Under the pieces are notes generated by a model. It had not been told where the DNA came from. It searched no databases and saw only the letters and a list, made by a program, of their open reading frames with translations. Position numbers and translations under genes: made by a program. This document shows, piece after piece, positions 32,901 to 43,167 of a stretch of 64,000 bases of DNA. The DNA is from Thermothelomyces thermophilus ATCC 42464 (lineage: Eukaryota > Ascomycota > Sordariomycetes > Sordariales > Chaetomiaceae). The stretch spans positions 1,860,001-1,924,000 of the forward strand of contig NC_016473.1 of NCBI RefSeq assembly GCF_000226095.1. Reading direction: 5' to 3'. Numbering within the stretch: position 1 is the first letter of the stretch; the number at the start of each line of letters is the position of its first letter.

Positions 32901-35900
32901 ACTGTGCGGCTGGCAGGGGGATTGTTGGTCTGGCGAAGGTCTCGCTTTGTTCTGATCGATCATGATGGACTCGTACTCTAGCGCTTGCGGACCGACGACC
33001 GCGGGCGGCGAGTTGCAGAATGTCTCAAATGTCGCGGATGATCTGCGTCGCGGGTCGACCCGTGTCGGTCTGTTGGTAGATAACCTTTCGGGTATGAACG
33101 GCAAAACGCTCATGAATATCCATGGAATGGGCTGCCTCGCTCGCCACTAATCCTGCTCGTAAGTGGCGCTCAAGCGGAAGAGACGTATAGGTCTTGAGAA
33201 GGCGGCGTACGAGTACGGATTACGAGATCCGTGGACTTGTCAAACTCATCGTGGCGGTTGGTCGGTTTGCAAGGAGGGCTCTCGACTGATCACCCCCACT
33301 CCGGCATCTCGGTCAGCGAACGAGACGTCGGTCTCAACACCGCCAATCTGGCCGTGGCAGGGAAAAGATCACCCGAAACCGAGTCTGATGGACACATGGG
33401 AAACGTTTATCACGTATGGGGCCGCAACCAAGTCCCGTGCTTGAACTGCCGCGTGCACGTGTCCCTAAACTCGGCTGTTGCGCTCGCCCGTTGAGAAGAG
33501 TCAAGTTCAGCTCCTGCAGCTCGTGTCTTGGGGAACTGTGTTCCTATGGGCCGCGGCCCCGCCTTATTGTATTCCCCTCGGCGTGCCAGGTTGCTTGATG
33601 GCGAACATCAGCCGAGTGATGCGATGATGCTGCCATTTGCCCAGAAGCGAATGCCTGTAGGCGATGATTTATAAACGCCTTGCTTCCTCGTCCAGTTGTT
33701 GAAGCTTTCAAGCGAAGCGGGGAGGCGGTGGCTCGTAAGAGCAACCAGCAATCCTTGGCGCCTGCGTCATAGCTAATAACGCGGCAGGAGGTGTGCAGAT
33801 TTGGGAATCGAGAGCGCGTGGTGGAGAAACCGTGGTGAGAGAGGAACTTTTGCAGAGTTCTGGAACAATAGTGTAGCGCAGGGCCGGGTCTGAGCGCCTC
33901 TTTGGGGTCATCCCGCTGTAACCCACAGGGGCAAGGCAAACAAGTAAGTTGCACTACACACTACAAGTTGGGTGGGTAGGCCGGGTAAGTACCGTACGTA
34001 CGCCAATGAAGAGCTGGAGAAATCGCGGGTATTGTTTCAGCGACCCGGAGAGTTGGGATAGGATGCTCAAGCTGCAACTCTGAGATCCCATGCAGTGGAC
34101 AATGTACGGAGTAATCCGTATCTGTATGTGCACGCTACTACCGACCCCGGCAAATTGAGTGGAAGCAAACCCTGAATGAGGAAGGCGCGGGGAAAGTACA
34201 CTACTGTGCTGGTCTTCGGACCCCTTCCCTCCAAGTTCCGCATCGTAAGATTAATCTTAGCGGACGCTCCTGCATTATCTTGGCCCGTCGCGCTTGACGT
34301 TACGCACTGTCATGTTGGCACCTTCTGTGAGCAAGAAGAGAATTTACAGCAACGTCTAGTCTGCTCAGGCATCAGATAAGAGGGTTGCATGTCAGGTAGG
34401 CACACAGGAACCGCCTGGAAGTGGTGAACCTCAGCCCAACAAGTAACCTGCGAGGTAATCTCTGAATCTAACTTGGGCTTTGCAGGCTCCGCTCTGGCCA
34501 CCGCTCGAGTTGAGGCGGCGCTGGCTCCGTCGTCGAGGGGCTCTCACTGCTGATCGCTGACTGGTCGAGAGCGGGCGTCGTCTTGTTCCCGCGCGGCCAA
34601 GTCTGGGCGCCCGCGGGATCCCAGGCGAAAAAAAGCCAGTGTTGCATCCAAGCAACCCGCCCTGCGTCGCCTGTTCTCGCTGAATGGGTCGAAAGAGACG
34701 GTGACCGAACTTCCAGAACAACAAGAAGGAAACGCAGCGCGGCTGGCCATTGCAATTGAGGCTATTGGGCACGACGCCGTTCTGACGACCGGTTTTCCCA
34801 AGAAGCGTTTGTGCACAGGACACTGGCTCCTCCTTCGGATCCCAGTCGCCGATCGGTTCAACGCTTGCCCATCTCGCGATGCCCAGAAGCAGCAGACGGA
34901 CAAAACGGCATTGCGAGACGGCCCGGATTCCGGTCATGTCACTCGCAGAAAAGTGGCAAGCCCCAAACCACTTGAGCACTGAGCAATTCCCCCCGATCTG
35001 GGAACGCCGTTCATCATTCTTGGCGGGCGGTGCTTTTCTGGGGGGGGGGGCTTCACTTGAGCCCCTGTCCCTGCCCCTGGTTGGCACTCCCGGTACTGTA
35101 CGTCCGTACATAGTTACATCACACACGCTGTCCTTCCAGCCTCTTATCTTCCCGAACCCTCTTTTGCCTCGTGGTCGCCAAGCCCCAGGGGTCACACCCT
35201 CTCCCCGACCTTCTGGACGCACGCTACCCGCCGGCCGCCCACTCCATGCTCGCAACTCGCCCGCTGGCATGGCCTACCAGGCGAGGAAGGTTGGCGTCAT
35301 GTGCGTGCACGCCACACTACGTCCGTACAGATACACTAGTGTAGCTACGGAAAACCCAGCGCGACGGCCTGCCGCGGCTGCGCTGACACTCAGTCATTTG
35401 GCGGAGGCAACCCTCGTCCGCGCTACTCGCTGCTGCGGTACCCACGGCAGGATTCTCCTGCTCAGGTTGCAGGATCTCAAGGACCCGCTTGCCTGCCCGC
35501 TTCCACTTCCTGTTTCGCTCACCATTGCATGCAGCGTTTGAAGTCCGCAACGCCATGCCGCACTGCCGAAAAGGCCATGGGTCTGGCGCCGCGCTATCGT
35601 ATCGACGGCTTCCCCTACATGGGGGATAATGATGTACTTGCCCAAAGTACCCTCACGGCCGTCCTTGTTGCTGGCCCACAAAAGAGAGGGGCTGACCAGC
35701 AGCGCCCATCGGGCCGGGTTGGCCTTCATCGTGCACTAATCGGGACGCTAGCTTGCCATTACCGTGGGCATATTCCACCCGTACACTACACCACACCATA
35801 CTAGTGTAGTGTAGGCTCAAGCAACCCGGCCCTTGTTGAAGGGCTCCCCCCCTGCTCGAAGGGGCCTTTCCCCAGGTCATTTTCTGTCTGGATCTTCTTT

Positions 35901-36103
35901 TCCCCTACCCGGGTCAGCAGTTTGCTGTTAGTCGTATCCAGAGTCTGGCCGACAGAAGGCCCGGCTCTTGTGTCCTTTGCAGCGTTGGTCCGGCAGACGG
36001 ATACCAAGAAGCCAATCCTGTCCTGCCTTATTAGCACCTACTTTATGTACATACATATACATACACACACCTGCTAGTGTGGTGTAGTGTACTGTGTATG
36101 TAG
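23982..36103. other. Gene desert of about 12 kb
   Basis: No coding region, RNA gene or mobile element is supported here. Open frames are short, mostly begin without ATG, overlap on both strands and show no family motifs. The longest (34431-35270, minus) is low complexity and Arg/Gly/Pro-rich. Base composition is near 50% G+C, so it is not the AT-rich debris expected of repeat-induced point mutation. T-rich tracts lie at 28965-28980 and 29590-29800. The short 7-mer cluster is listed separately. The downstream neighbour is a Zn2Cys6 regulator, so this may be its extended upstream region. Confidence 0.6.
27826..36091. repeat. Cluster of TAGTGTA / TACACTA 7-mers
   Basis: Eighteen copies, counted on both strands, start at 28317, 28443, 29052, 29433, 30060, 30113, 30484, 30689, 32481, 32779, 33869, 34197, 35332, 35337, 35782, 35802, 35807 and 36085. 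About one would be expected by chance in this length. Some form perfect palindromes, such as ACACTAGTGT at 27826-27835 and TACACTAGTGTA at 35332-35343. Only about six further copies were noticed in the remaining 56 kb. Confidence 0.75.
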
Positions 36104-36601
36104 TCCGTAAACCCAGTCAGCCTTTCAACTCGTCTCCCCTTCCTACTTTGTCCACGGTACACACACTGACCGACCCCTTCTCTCCCCTTTCCCCTTCGGC
36201 TAGTACTGTACGTCCCAGGCAGGCTGCCCCCTCCTCTACCCCCGACACACAGCAACCCGGTCAGTGTCCGTTACTTTGCTGGCTGCACCCTGCCAACCAG
36301 TTACCCCCCTGCTCGCTCTTTCGGCCGGGTTGAGACGACCCAAACGATCGCTAGCGCATCTCGCAGCTATCGTTCAATTATCCGGGGATCAGTGTGTACC
36401 CTTTCTCCCTCCACTACGCTTGGCATTGCCGGTAAGCTTGTCTGCACCAGGGTGGTCCCGGGTAGACTGTGCCGCCTGTGTACTGCGCACGTTTACCCGA
36501 GCGAATATCAACTGCCACTTCCCCTCAAGGCTCTCACCTCGCTACTGCGGACCACTCCGCTGGCTCGACCGTGCGAGTGTGCAAGACACACCCACACACA
36601 C

Positions 36602-36645
<44 letters not shown>

Positions 36646-36819
36646 AAGAGAGCGAGGGAGAGAAGAAAGAGATAGGGTTGTGTGCGCGTCTGTGCCGCCA
36701 ACTGAACCTGGACACTACTGCTCCTCATCCCACTGGTCATCGACATTGGGAGGGATATTCGGAGACGGACAGACCTACCTTCCCGCCAGGACAAGTACAC
36801 CATTCCGAAGTCGCTCTCA
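36104..36819 (+). promoter_or_regulatory. ATG-free 5' leader of the Zn2Cys6 gene
   Basis: No ATG in any frame occurs across these 716 nt, although about eleven would be expected. The first ATG is the predicted start codon at 36820. The stretch is pyrimidine-rich in its first 450 nt and contains a GA repeat. A donor-like GTAAGC at 36432 could mark a leader intron. The transcription start is not visible, but probably lies near 36100. Confidence 0.65.
36606..36642. repeat. (GA)n microsatellite
   Basis: An AG dinucleotide run of about 37 nt lies in the presumed leader of the Zn2Cys6 gene, followed by a purine-rich extension to about 36672. Confidence 0.9.
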
Positions 36820-38533
36820 ATGGGGTTTACAACAGTACTCGAACCCCGTCTGCGTTCGGCCATCCCAGATACGCCGCCCGAGGTGCTCACACCGGACTCG
36901 GCCTCTTTCCCCTTGCGCCAGTTCGAGCGTGCTCCTCCGTCCCCGCCCATGTCCAACTATGAACCGACCGTCAAGGCAACCGACATGTCGTCCGGAAAGG
37001 GGCCAGAGGAGTCTTCGACAGCCCACAGGGAGTCATCGGCCGATCGAAGTGGAAGCGGTGCGCCGCGAGAGCAGCTTCCGTCCTTGAGCAGCCTCTTTGG
37101 GCCCTCGTCCCAGACGCCCCTACTCCACTCGCCCTTCTCAGACCGGCCAGGACACTACTCGGCGTCGTCGTCACCACTCGACTATCCCCCAAGGCCGACC
37201 GTGGGGTCGTCCTCGTACTTTCAGCCTCCTGGATCTTCGGCCTCGCAGACGCGGAGCCTGCTGGAGTCCAAGTTGCCCGACCGCCCTCAGATCCCGCCCC
37301 TGTCGAGCATGTTTCCGAGACCGCTTTCGCCCGTACCGCGTCAAGAGCAACAACGCCTCGAGCACGGCTCCGGAAACCAGTGGTCGTCAGTACGCCACGA
37401 CGCGAACCGGGAGTACTCGCTCGGCAGCCGAGATCCCCACCAGTATTATCAGCCTCCCCCCCTGGACCGATACTCATCTCACTTGCCCAGCGGCCGGGGC
37501 GACGGCCGGAGAGCGGATTTCCGAGAGCAACCGGCGCCGCAGACGCCGGCGCCTACCAACCCCCCGGCGACCCCGACAAGCAGCGTCGGCTCGGAGGTCC
37601 CTCCGGTGAAGGACGGGCTGGGGCCCAGGATCTGGACAGGGACGCACTTTCTGCCGCGGTTCGTCCGGGCGGCCGAGGTCCCCGGTGAAGGCATGTGCTA
37701 TTTCTACGATGATGGAAGTCACTGCAAAACAGTCATCGATGGCGAGGCGGTCAACGCCCATTGGGGCGTGACCAAGGCGGGGAAACCGAGGAAACGACTG
37801 GCCATCGCGTGCGTAACGTGCCGCGAGAAGAAGATCAAGTGCGACCCGGACTATCCGCGGTGCTTGCAGTGCGAGAAGTTTGGCCGGGTATGCAAGTTCA
37901 AGAATGCGTAAGTAGCCCCTGATAGTCCGGAATCCGAGGCCAATATGTCTGGTCCTCTCTGACACGCCATGCCATCCATCCAGGCCCCGAGGAGGTCATA
38001 ATAACAATGCGCCTTCTACGCCCCCCGCCGATCAGGAAGAGATGCGTCGGTTAGGCAGCGGAACGGCTTCGCGGCCGACGACGGAGAGCGGCAGTAACAG
38101 CAGCACCACTACCACCAACAACAACCACAACAGCAGCAGCAATCAGCAGTACCATTATCCAAGACCGGACAGCCACTCGAGCGGATCGGTATCGCCGCGG
38201 ACAACAACCGCGCACCGGCCGGCAAGTCCTGATCCGGCCGGCTCCGGGCCACGGAAGTTGGCCCGTGTCGGCTACAACCACTACAGCCCGACTACTGGGC
38301 GGGTGTCTCCGCTGACTCCCACACCCGAGGCAGCGCAGCGGTCTACTTCGACAACATACTCATGGCGGCAGCCAGAGACATTGCCGAGAATTCACGATGA
38401 TGTCCTGCGGAGGACTTGGCAGGCTGAATCGTAAGTGGATTTTTCTCCTTTGCAAGTCATGGATGACTCAAGGAAGCCGGACGAGTACTCACATAGTGTC
38501 ATGGTGAACAGGAGACCAGATGCTCGCGTATGA
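36820..38533 (+). CDS. Zn2Cys6 transcription factor with central-to-C-terminal zinc cluster
   Basis: Three exons, 36820-37907, 37984-38430 and 38512-38533, with introns of 76 and 81 nt, give 518 aa. The first 270 residues are Pro/Ser-rich and probably disordered. A compact region follows, with WTGTHFLPRFVRAAEVPGEG, MCYFYDDGSHCKTVIDG and HWGVTKAGKPRKRLAIA. It leads straight into the zinc cluster C331-X2-C-X6-C-X6-C-X2-C-X6-C358 (CVTCREKKIKCDPDYPRC). The tail is Ser/Asn/Thr-rich with poly-Asn and poly-Thr tracts and ends WQAESRPDARV. No fungal-specific TF homology domain is seen after the cluster. This fits a DNA-binding regulator rather than a metabolic-cluster activator. The long upstream gap and leader resemble those of developmental regulators. 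The tiny last exon (22 nt) rests on splice signals; without it the protein stops six residues earlier. Confidence 0.8.
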
Positions 38534-41244
38534 CATGATTTCACATCGATAAGGATCCCATGCATGTCATTCAGGGCTTAGCTCCCTCTGTCGTGTGTCT
38601 CCTTCTAGTCTCCAGGAAGGAGGTGGATAAAGAAGAAGGGAGAAAAGAGACAAGGACGCAACGAAGTCTTGGTTGTGCTCCGCCCTGAAATGGAAACGAC
38701 GTAATGAACGACCTATTCCAAGTCAGCGGCAAACAACGGGGTCGAGTGTCTACCCCTTCGCTTCACTACTACATAGTCGACGACCTTGGGGAAAGGGGGG
38801 CCACTGCTGAGGCGGTAGAACCGATAAAGCCGAGTCGATTCGAACAGGGGTATGGAGTGCAAGAAACTCGAACCAAGAAGAGGAGGAAGAACCGCATGGC
38901 AACACAGATGGATGGAGTTTGGGAACGAGAGCTGCTGGGGTCTGCGTGCCCTGCTGTCACGGCGAAGCTGCAATGCCACTGTGCTCGAGATGCGCGATGG
39001 CCTGCCTACTTTACGCCTACGAAGAAACGGCCTTTTAATTTCCATGACCAGTCGGGAACCAGGCCCCTTGGTCAAACACGTTCGAAGACATGACTTTTTG
39101 GAGGCATGAGATAATCCCCGCCACGGTTTATTTATGGCAGGGACGACGAGTAAGGCAGGCGGCTATCTCTCTGTTTTTGTTCTTTTGTTTTTTTCTTTCC
39201 TTTTGTTCTTGGTTCATTTCCGGCTTTGCCCTTGTTTTGGTATTCTTAGGTATTTTCTACCTTGTTGCGGAGTTGGTGGATCAGCATTACTGCATTATCA
39301 GCTTGGCGTTGGGTTGCCTTCTGGTGTTCTTCTGATATTTCCCTGGGAGCTCAGGCACGAGCAAGCGAGCGAGCAGAGGAAAGAGAGTGAGGGAGGAAGG
39401 GGGGTGGGGGGAAACAAGGAGAGAACAGAGAGGGAAAAGGGGGGGTGGGAAGAGGAGCCTGGGAAGAACCAGGTTTCCCATTTTACACATTCATGTCTAT
39501 ACCTTACTCTTTTTCTTTCATCTGGATCCGGATGCCTGTATTCATCTATAACCTGTGTCTATTTGTTCCAATCGCCTCGGCGACTTCTTCCTTGACTCAG
39601 GTGATTCCTCGCTCCCGACGGAAGCGCATCGTGTGATATGGCTCGCCTCGGTGTTGTCACCTCGCTCGCTTAGCTGTTTACCTCACTAGGTTAAGCGGAA
39701 ACGACGGCCAATAGGCCAGCCAACAGGGCGTTGAGAGTCAAGACTTGCAGAGCACTCGCGCGCAAGGTTCAGGTAAGTATGCACATACATACCTGTATAC
39801 ATACATCCATTCCGTGCAGGTCGGGAATGCTAATAGCCAGTGCCGTGATGCCATGTATGTATGTACAGTACGATATTCCGTATATATATGTACCTATATA
39901 CATATGTGGGTACCTTATATATGCATAAGTGTAGCAACTAATATTAGCAGGGTGATCCAGACCCGGCGATGAATACTGCCAAGTGCCCGTTGGTGCGCCC
40001 TCCATCCTCGCGTCACATCGCTACAGACTGTTGCATCGATTGGGACGTGCTGCTGCGAGGGGGTGCGAAGGCCATGCGGCAATTGTGCGGCAGCAATTGT
40101 GTGGCAGAGGCCCAGGATTTTTGCATTGTGCTAGCATACACAGTATACGGAGTACTGAACGATTGCTTTTTTTCCTTTTCCCCCTCCTTGTCTTTCCTGG
40201 CCTGGAGGTCGGCTTATCTAGTCGTTTACCCGGATCCTCTCTTGGTTACGTTCGGTGTGTATGGTTGCGGCGTAGGTTATGCTTGGCGTGAGATGCGATC
40301 CCGGCTGCAGTGCTTCTGAAAACCCTTCTGGAAGGATGCCCTTTTCTAACAGGCGTGCAACGTTGGTGTCCGTGTTCCTGCTGCGTAATACGCAATATGT
40401 GCTTGGTGCATGACTAGCGGGGATACGCTCAATCTTTTTATCAGCGCTGACCAAAAGACGGGATGGTTGGTTTTACCTCTGTGCACAGAGGATAATAACG
40501 CATATACTGTAAAATAGTGGTCGGTAGTGTTATGAGCAGGAATTACTAGAGGTGGGGTGCGTAGAACATGAAGAGCTGAGTAAAAAAACGGCCTTGGTAC
40601 GTTGTTAGGTAAGTTACTCCGTAGTGCACTACAACTTGGAGGTCTACACAGTAGGGAGACAGTGCGTTTTGCACAAGGGTCGCTCTTACCGATTTAGCTC
40701 ATCTTGATGTCCCAACGGCAGCCAGGCAGTCCAAAGCAACTACCGCCAATAGCAACAAGAGGAAGGATTGTCTGACCAGATCGCAAAGCCAAAGGTAGCC
40801 TCATCACATCACGAGATAAAATAGACAGCGAGCATCTATTCGCTGCGAAACATCGTGCACAAATTCCCCCGTCAGCCCCCACGTTTGGTGGCAGCCCAGC
40901 CGCTGGCTTGGGCCTCTCTTGAAACGAGGTTTCCGGCCAGAGGGCCTACGGCCCTTGTGTCCTGCGCGAAGGAGCCGGGACGGGTACACGAGCGCGTCCA
41001 GCGCGTCCGTCACTGGCTGATTTCCGCAACAGTTTTATCGTGGTGGCCAGCCGGGCGGCTTACTTGTACGGTCTCTCACTCTCTTACGTACGATACGACG
41101 GCGGCGCCAGACCAGTTTGGCCAGACGCTGGACGCACGAGAATGGGCGGCTAGTTGGGGCATTCCAGACTCAAACCGTATGACACTCGCATAAGGATTCG
41201 GCATCAATCAAGCAAGCTAGCCGCTATTGATCACGACCCGGACC
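38534..41244. other. Intergenic 2.7 kb
   Basis: The first part should be the 3' UTR of the Zn2Cys6 gene, and the last part the WDR83 promoter. T-rich (39170-39260) and TA-rich microsatellite-like (39780-39930) stretches occur. TACGGAGTA lies at 40146, and TACTCCGTA followed by GTGCACTACA at 40615. No gene is seen. Confidence 0.5.
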
Positions 41245-42213
41245 ATGGCCCAACGCACGCCAAGGTTCCCAACGCGGCCGGTTGCTCAGTTGCTTGGGTC
41301 AAATGGTAGGCTCCTGTCCTCCTAACTAAGCCTTGCTTTGTCTGCTGGCTTATTCTCCGAAATCTTGCATGAGCCTACCGTCATATACGGTCGGCCAAAC
41401 GCTCATGGCCGGCGGCAAAGAGGCTCGTCGGTACTGGTTGTTGCCAGTCTGACGATTCCCAGGGCCATTTGTGGGCTCGCTCGCACCAAACTCCCCGAAA
41501 AACACAAAAGTTGATGCTTGACGGCAAAGCCAGTCATCCGTTGAAATTACCTTGGTGGCCTCATTCCTTCCGCTCCCCTCCACCCCCCCCTCCTCCCGGG
41601 GGGCGCCAACAACCAATCTATCGTCGTCTCTGACACTCCTCCTTTAAAACGCGGCCATACAATCCTCCACACTATACCCCTGCCATTGCTTCCAGAACCG
41701 AAAAGCTGACCCAGTCTCTCCAGGCCCCGTCCACGCAGTCACGTACTCCGCTTCACCGGGTACCTACATCCTAACCGGGTCGTCGGACCGCTCCATCCGC
41801 CTATACAACCCCTCGTCGACGACCCCTACCCCCTCGAACGCCGCTTCCAACAGCATAACTTCCCGCAGCAGCAGCAACAGCAGCAGCAGCAACGGCATAA
41901 ACACGAGTGGAGGCTCCCCGCTCTCGCCGCCACCGGCGGGCCGCCTCATCCAGACGTACAACTCGCACGCCCACTCGGTCCTGTCGCTCGCCGTCTCGGC
42001 CTCCAACGCGACCTTCTGCTCGGCCGGGGGGGACCGGGCCGTGCTCCTGTGGGACGTGGCCACGGCGCAGACGATCCGGCGGTTCGGCTCCGCGTCGACG
42101 GCGCACTCGCACGCCGGCCGCGTCAACGCCGTCTGCTTCGCCGGCGCCGACGACTCCCTCGTCGTCTCGGGCGGCCTGGACTGCACCGTCCGGCTGTGGG
42201 ACGTCCGCTCCGG

Positions 42214-42248
<35 letters not shown>

Positions 42249-42847
42249 CCGTGCAGGTCCTGCGCGACGCCCGCGACGCCGTCACCTCGCTCGCCGTCTG
42301 CGGCGCCGAGGTCCTGGCCGGCAGCGTGGACGGCCGCGTGCGGGCGTACGACGTGCGCATGGGCCGGTGCGTCACCGACGTCTTCCCCGGCAGCGTCACC
42401 AGCCTGTGTCTGGCCGCGGACGGGCGGACCGTGCTGGTCGGCACCCTGGACAGCAAGATCCGGCTGATGGACCGGAGGGACGGCGCCTGCCTCAGGACCT
42501 TCTCCGACCCGGCCTGGCGCAACGACGAGCTGCGCGTCCAGAGCGTCCTCGGCGGCCGCGAGAGGTTCGTCGTCGCCGGGGACGAGATGGTGGACGCGCC
42601 CGAGGGGACGGGGAGCGACGGCAGGGTGTGGGCCTGGGATCTGCTGACGGGCAAGCTGGTGGTCACGCTGTCCGTTCCGTGGGGTGGCAGCGGGGGCGAA
42701 AATAGGAAGCGGGTCATCGGGAGAGACGGGAAGGAGAAGGAGAGGAAGAACGTGGTGAGCTGCATCGCGTGGAAGGAGGGAGGATTCGGGGACCAGTTCT
42801 GCGTCGGCGGCACCTCTGGGGTCGTGACAGTGTTTGGCGAAGCTTGA
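41245..42847 (+). CDS. MORG1: WD40 scaffold protein WDR83/MORG1
   Basis: Two exons, 41245-41305 and 41724-42847, with a 418-nt intron (GTAGGC...CTGACCCAGTCTCTCCAG), give 394 aa. The first exon encodes MAQRTPRFPTRPVAQLLGSN, and splicing restores G-PVHAVTYSASPGTYILTGS. Blades then include DRSIRLYN, SAGGDRAVLLWDVATAQTI, SGGLDCTVRLWDVRS, AGSVDGRVRAYDVRMGRCV, VGTLDSKIRLMDRRDG, DGRVWAWDLLTGKLV and FCVGGTSGVVTVFGEA. This is the seven-blade WDR83 layout. The protein is known as a MAP-kinase organiser and as a component of the spliceosome (C complex). Two insertions are unusual: a Ser/Asn-rich loop after blade one, and a run of eleven Gly after blade three (coded by GGC repeats, 42211-42245). Confidence 0.88.
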
Positions 42848-43167
42848 GAGAGGATAAAGTGTGTGTGTGTGTGTGCGTGAGAGAGAGAGAGAGAGAGTAT
42901 ATTAGGGCCGCTTGACTCGGCCTCCCTTGTCAATCATCAATTAGATATAGGTTAAAAAATATGTAACGTCCTCTATCGGGCACACATTCCAATTTTCCAT
43001 CCAGCCCACCGGGTCATGACCTCTATATACGACCTGAGAATTAAATCGATACCGCATGCGCCAAACACCCTCATCCCCTCTTTGCGTCTAGTCCAAAACA
43101 ACCGTCCCGGCTCACCCAACGATGTCACACATACATAACCCCAAACCTCCACGTCGGCGAGGAACCC
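42848..43167. other. Convergent 3' intergenic region with GT/GA microsatellite
   Basis: A (GT)n-(GA)n compound microsatellite lies at about 42860-42898, just after the WDR83 stop. The rest should hold the two 3' UTRs. No gene is seen. Confidence 0.6.

Noticed and set aside
34431-35270. 279-codon minus-strand frame inside the desert
   Set aside because: Arg/Gly/Pro-rich, with no recognisable motif and an overlapping open frame on the other strand. Best explained by local G+C.
23982-36819. Desert considered as a decayed transposon or viral element
   Set aside because: No terminal repeats, target duplications, transposase- or polymerase-like motifs seen, and composition is not AT-skewed as after repeat-induced mutation.
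36264-36962. 232-codon plus-strand frame overlapping the start of the Zn2Cys6 gene
   Set aside because: It has no ATG before 36820, includes the GA microsatellite and runs out of frame into the true coding region.
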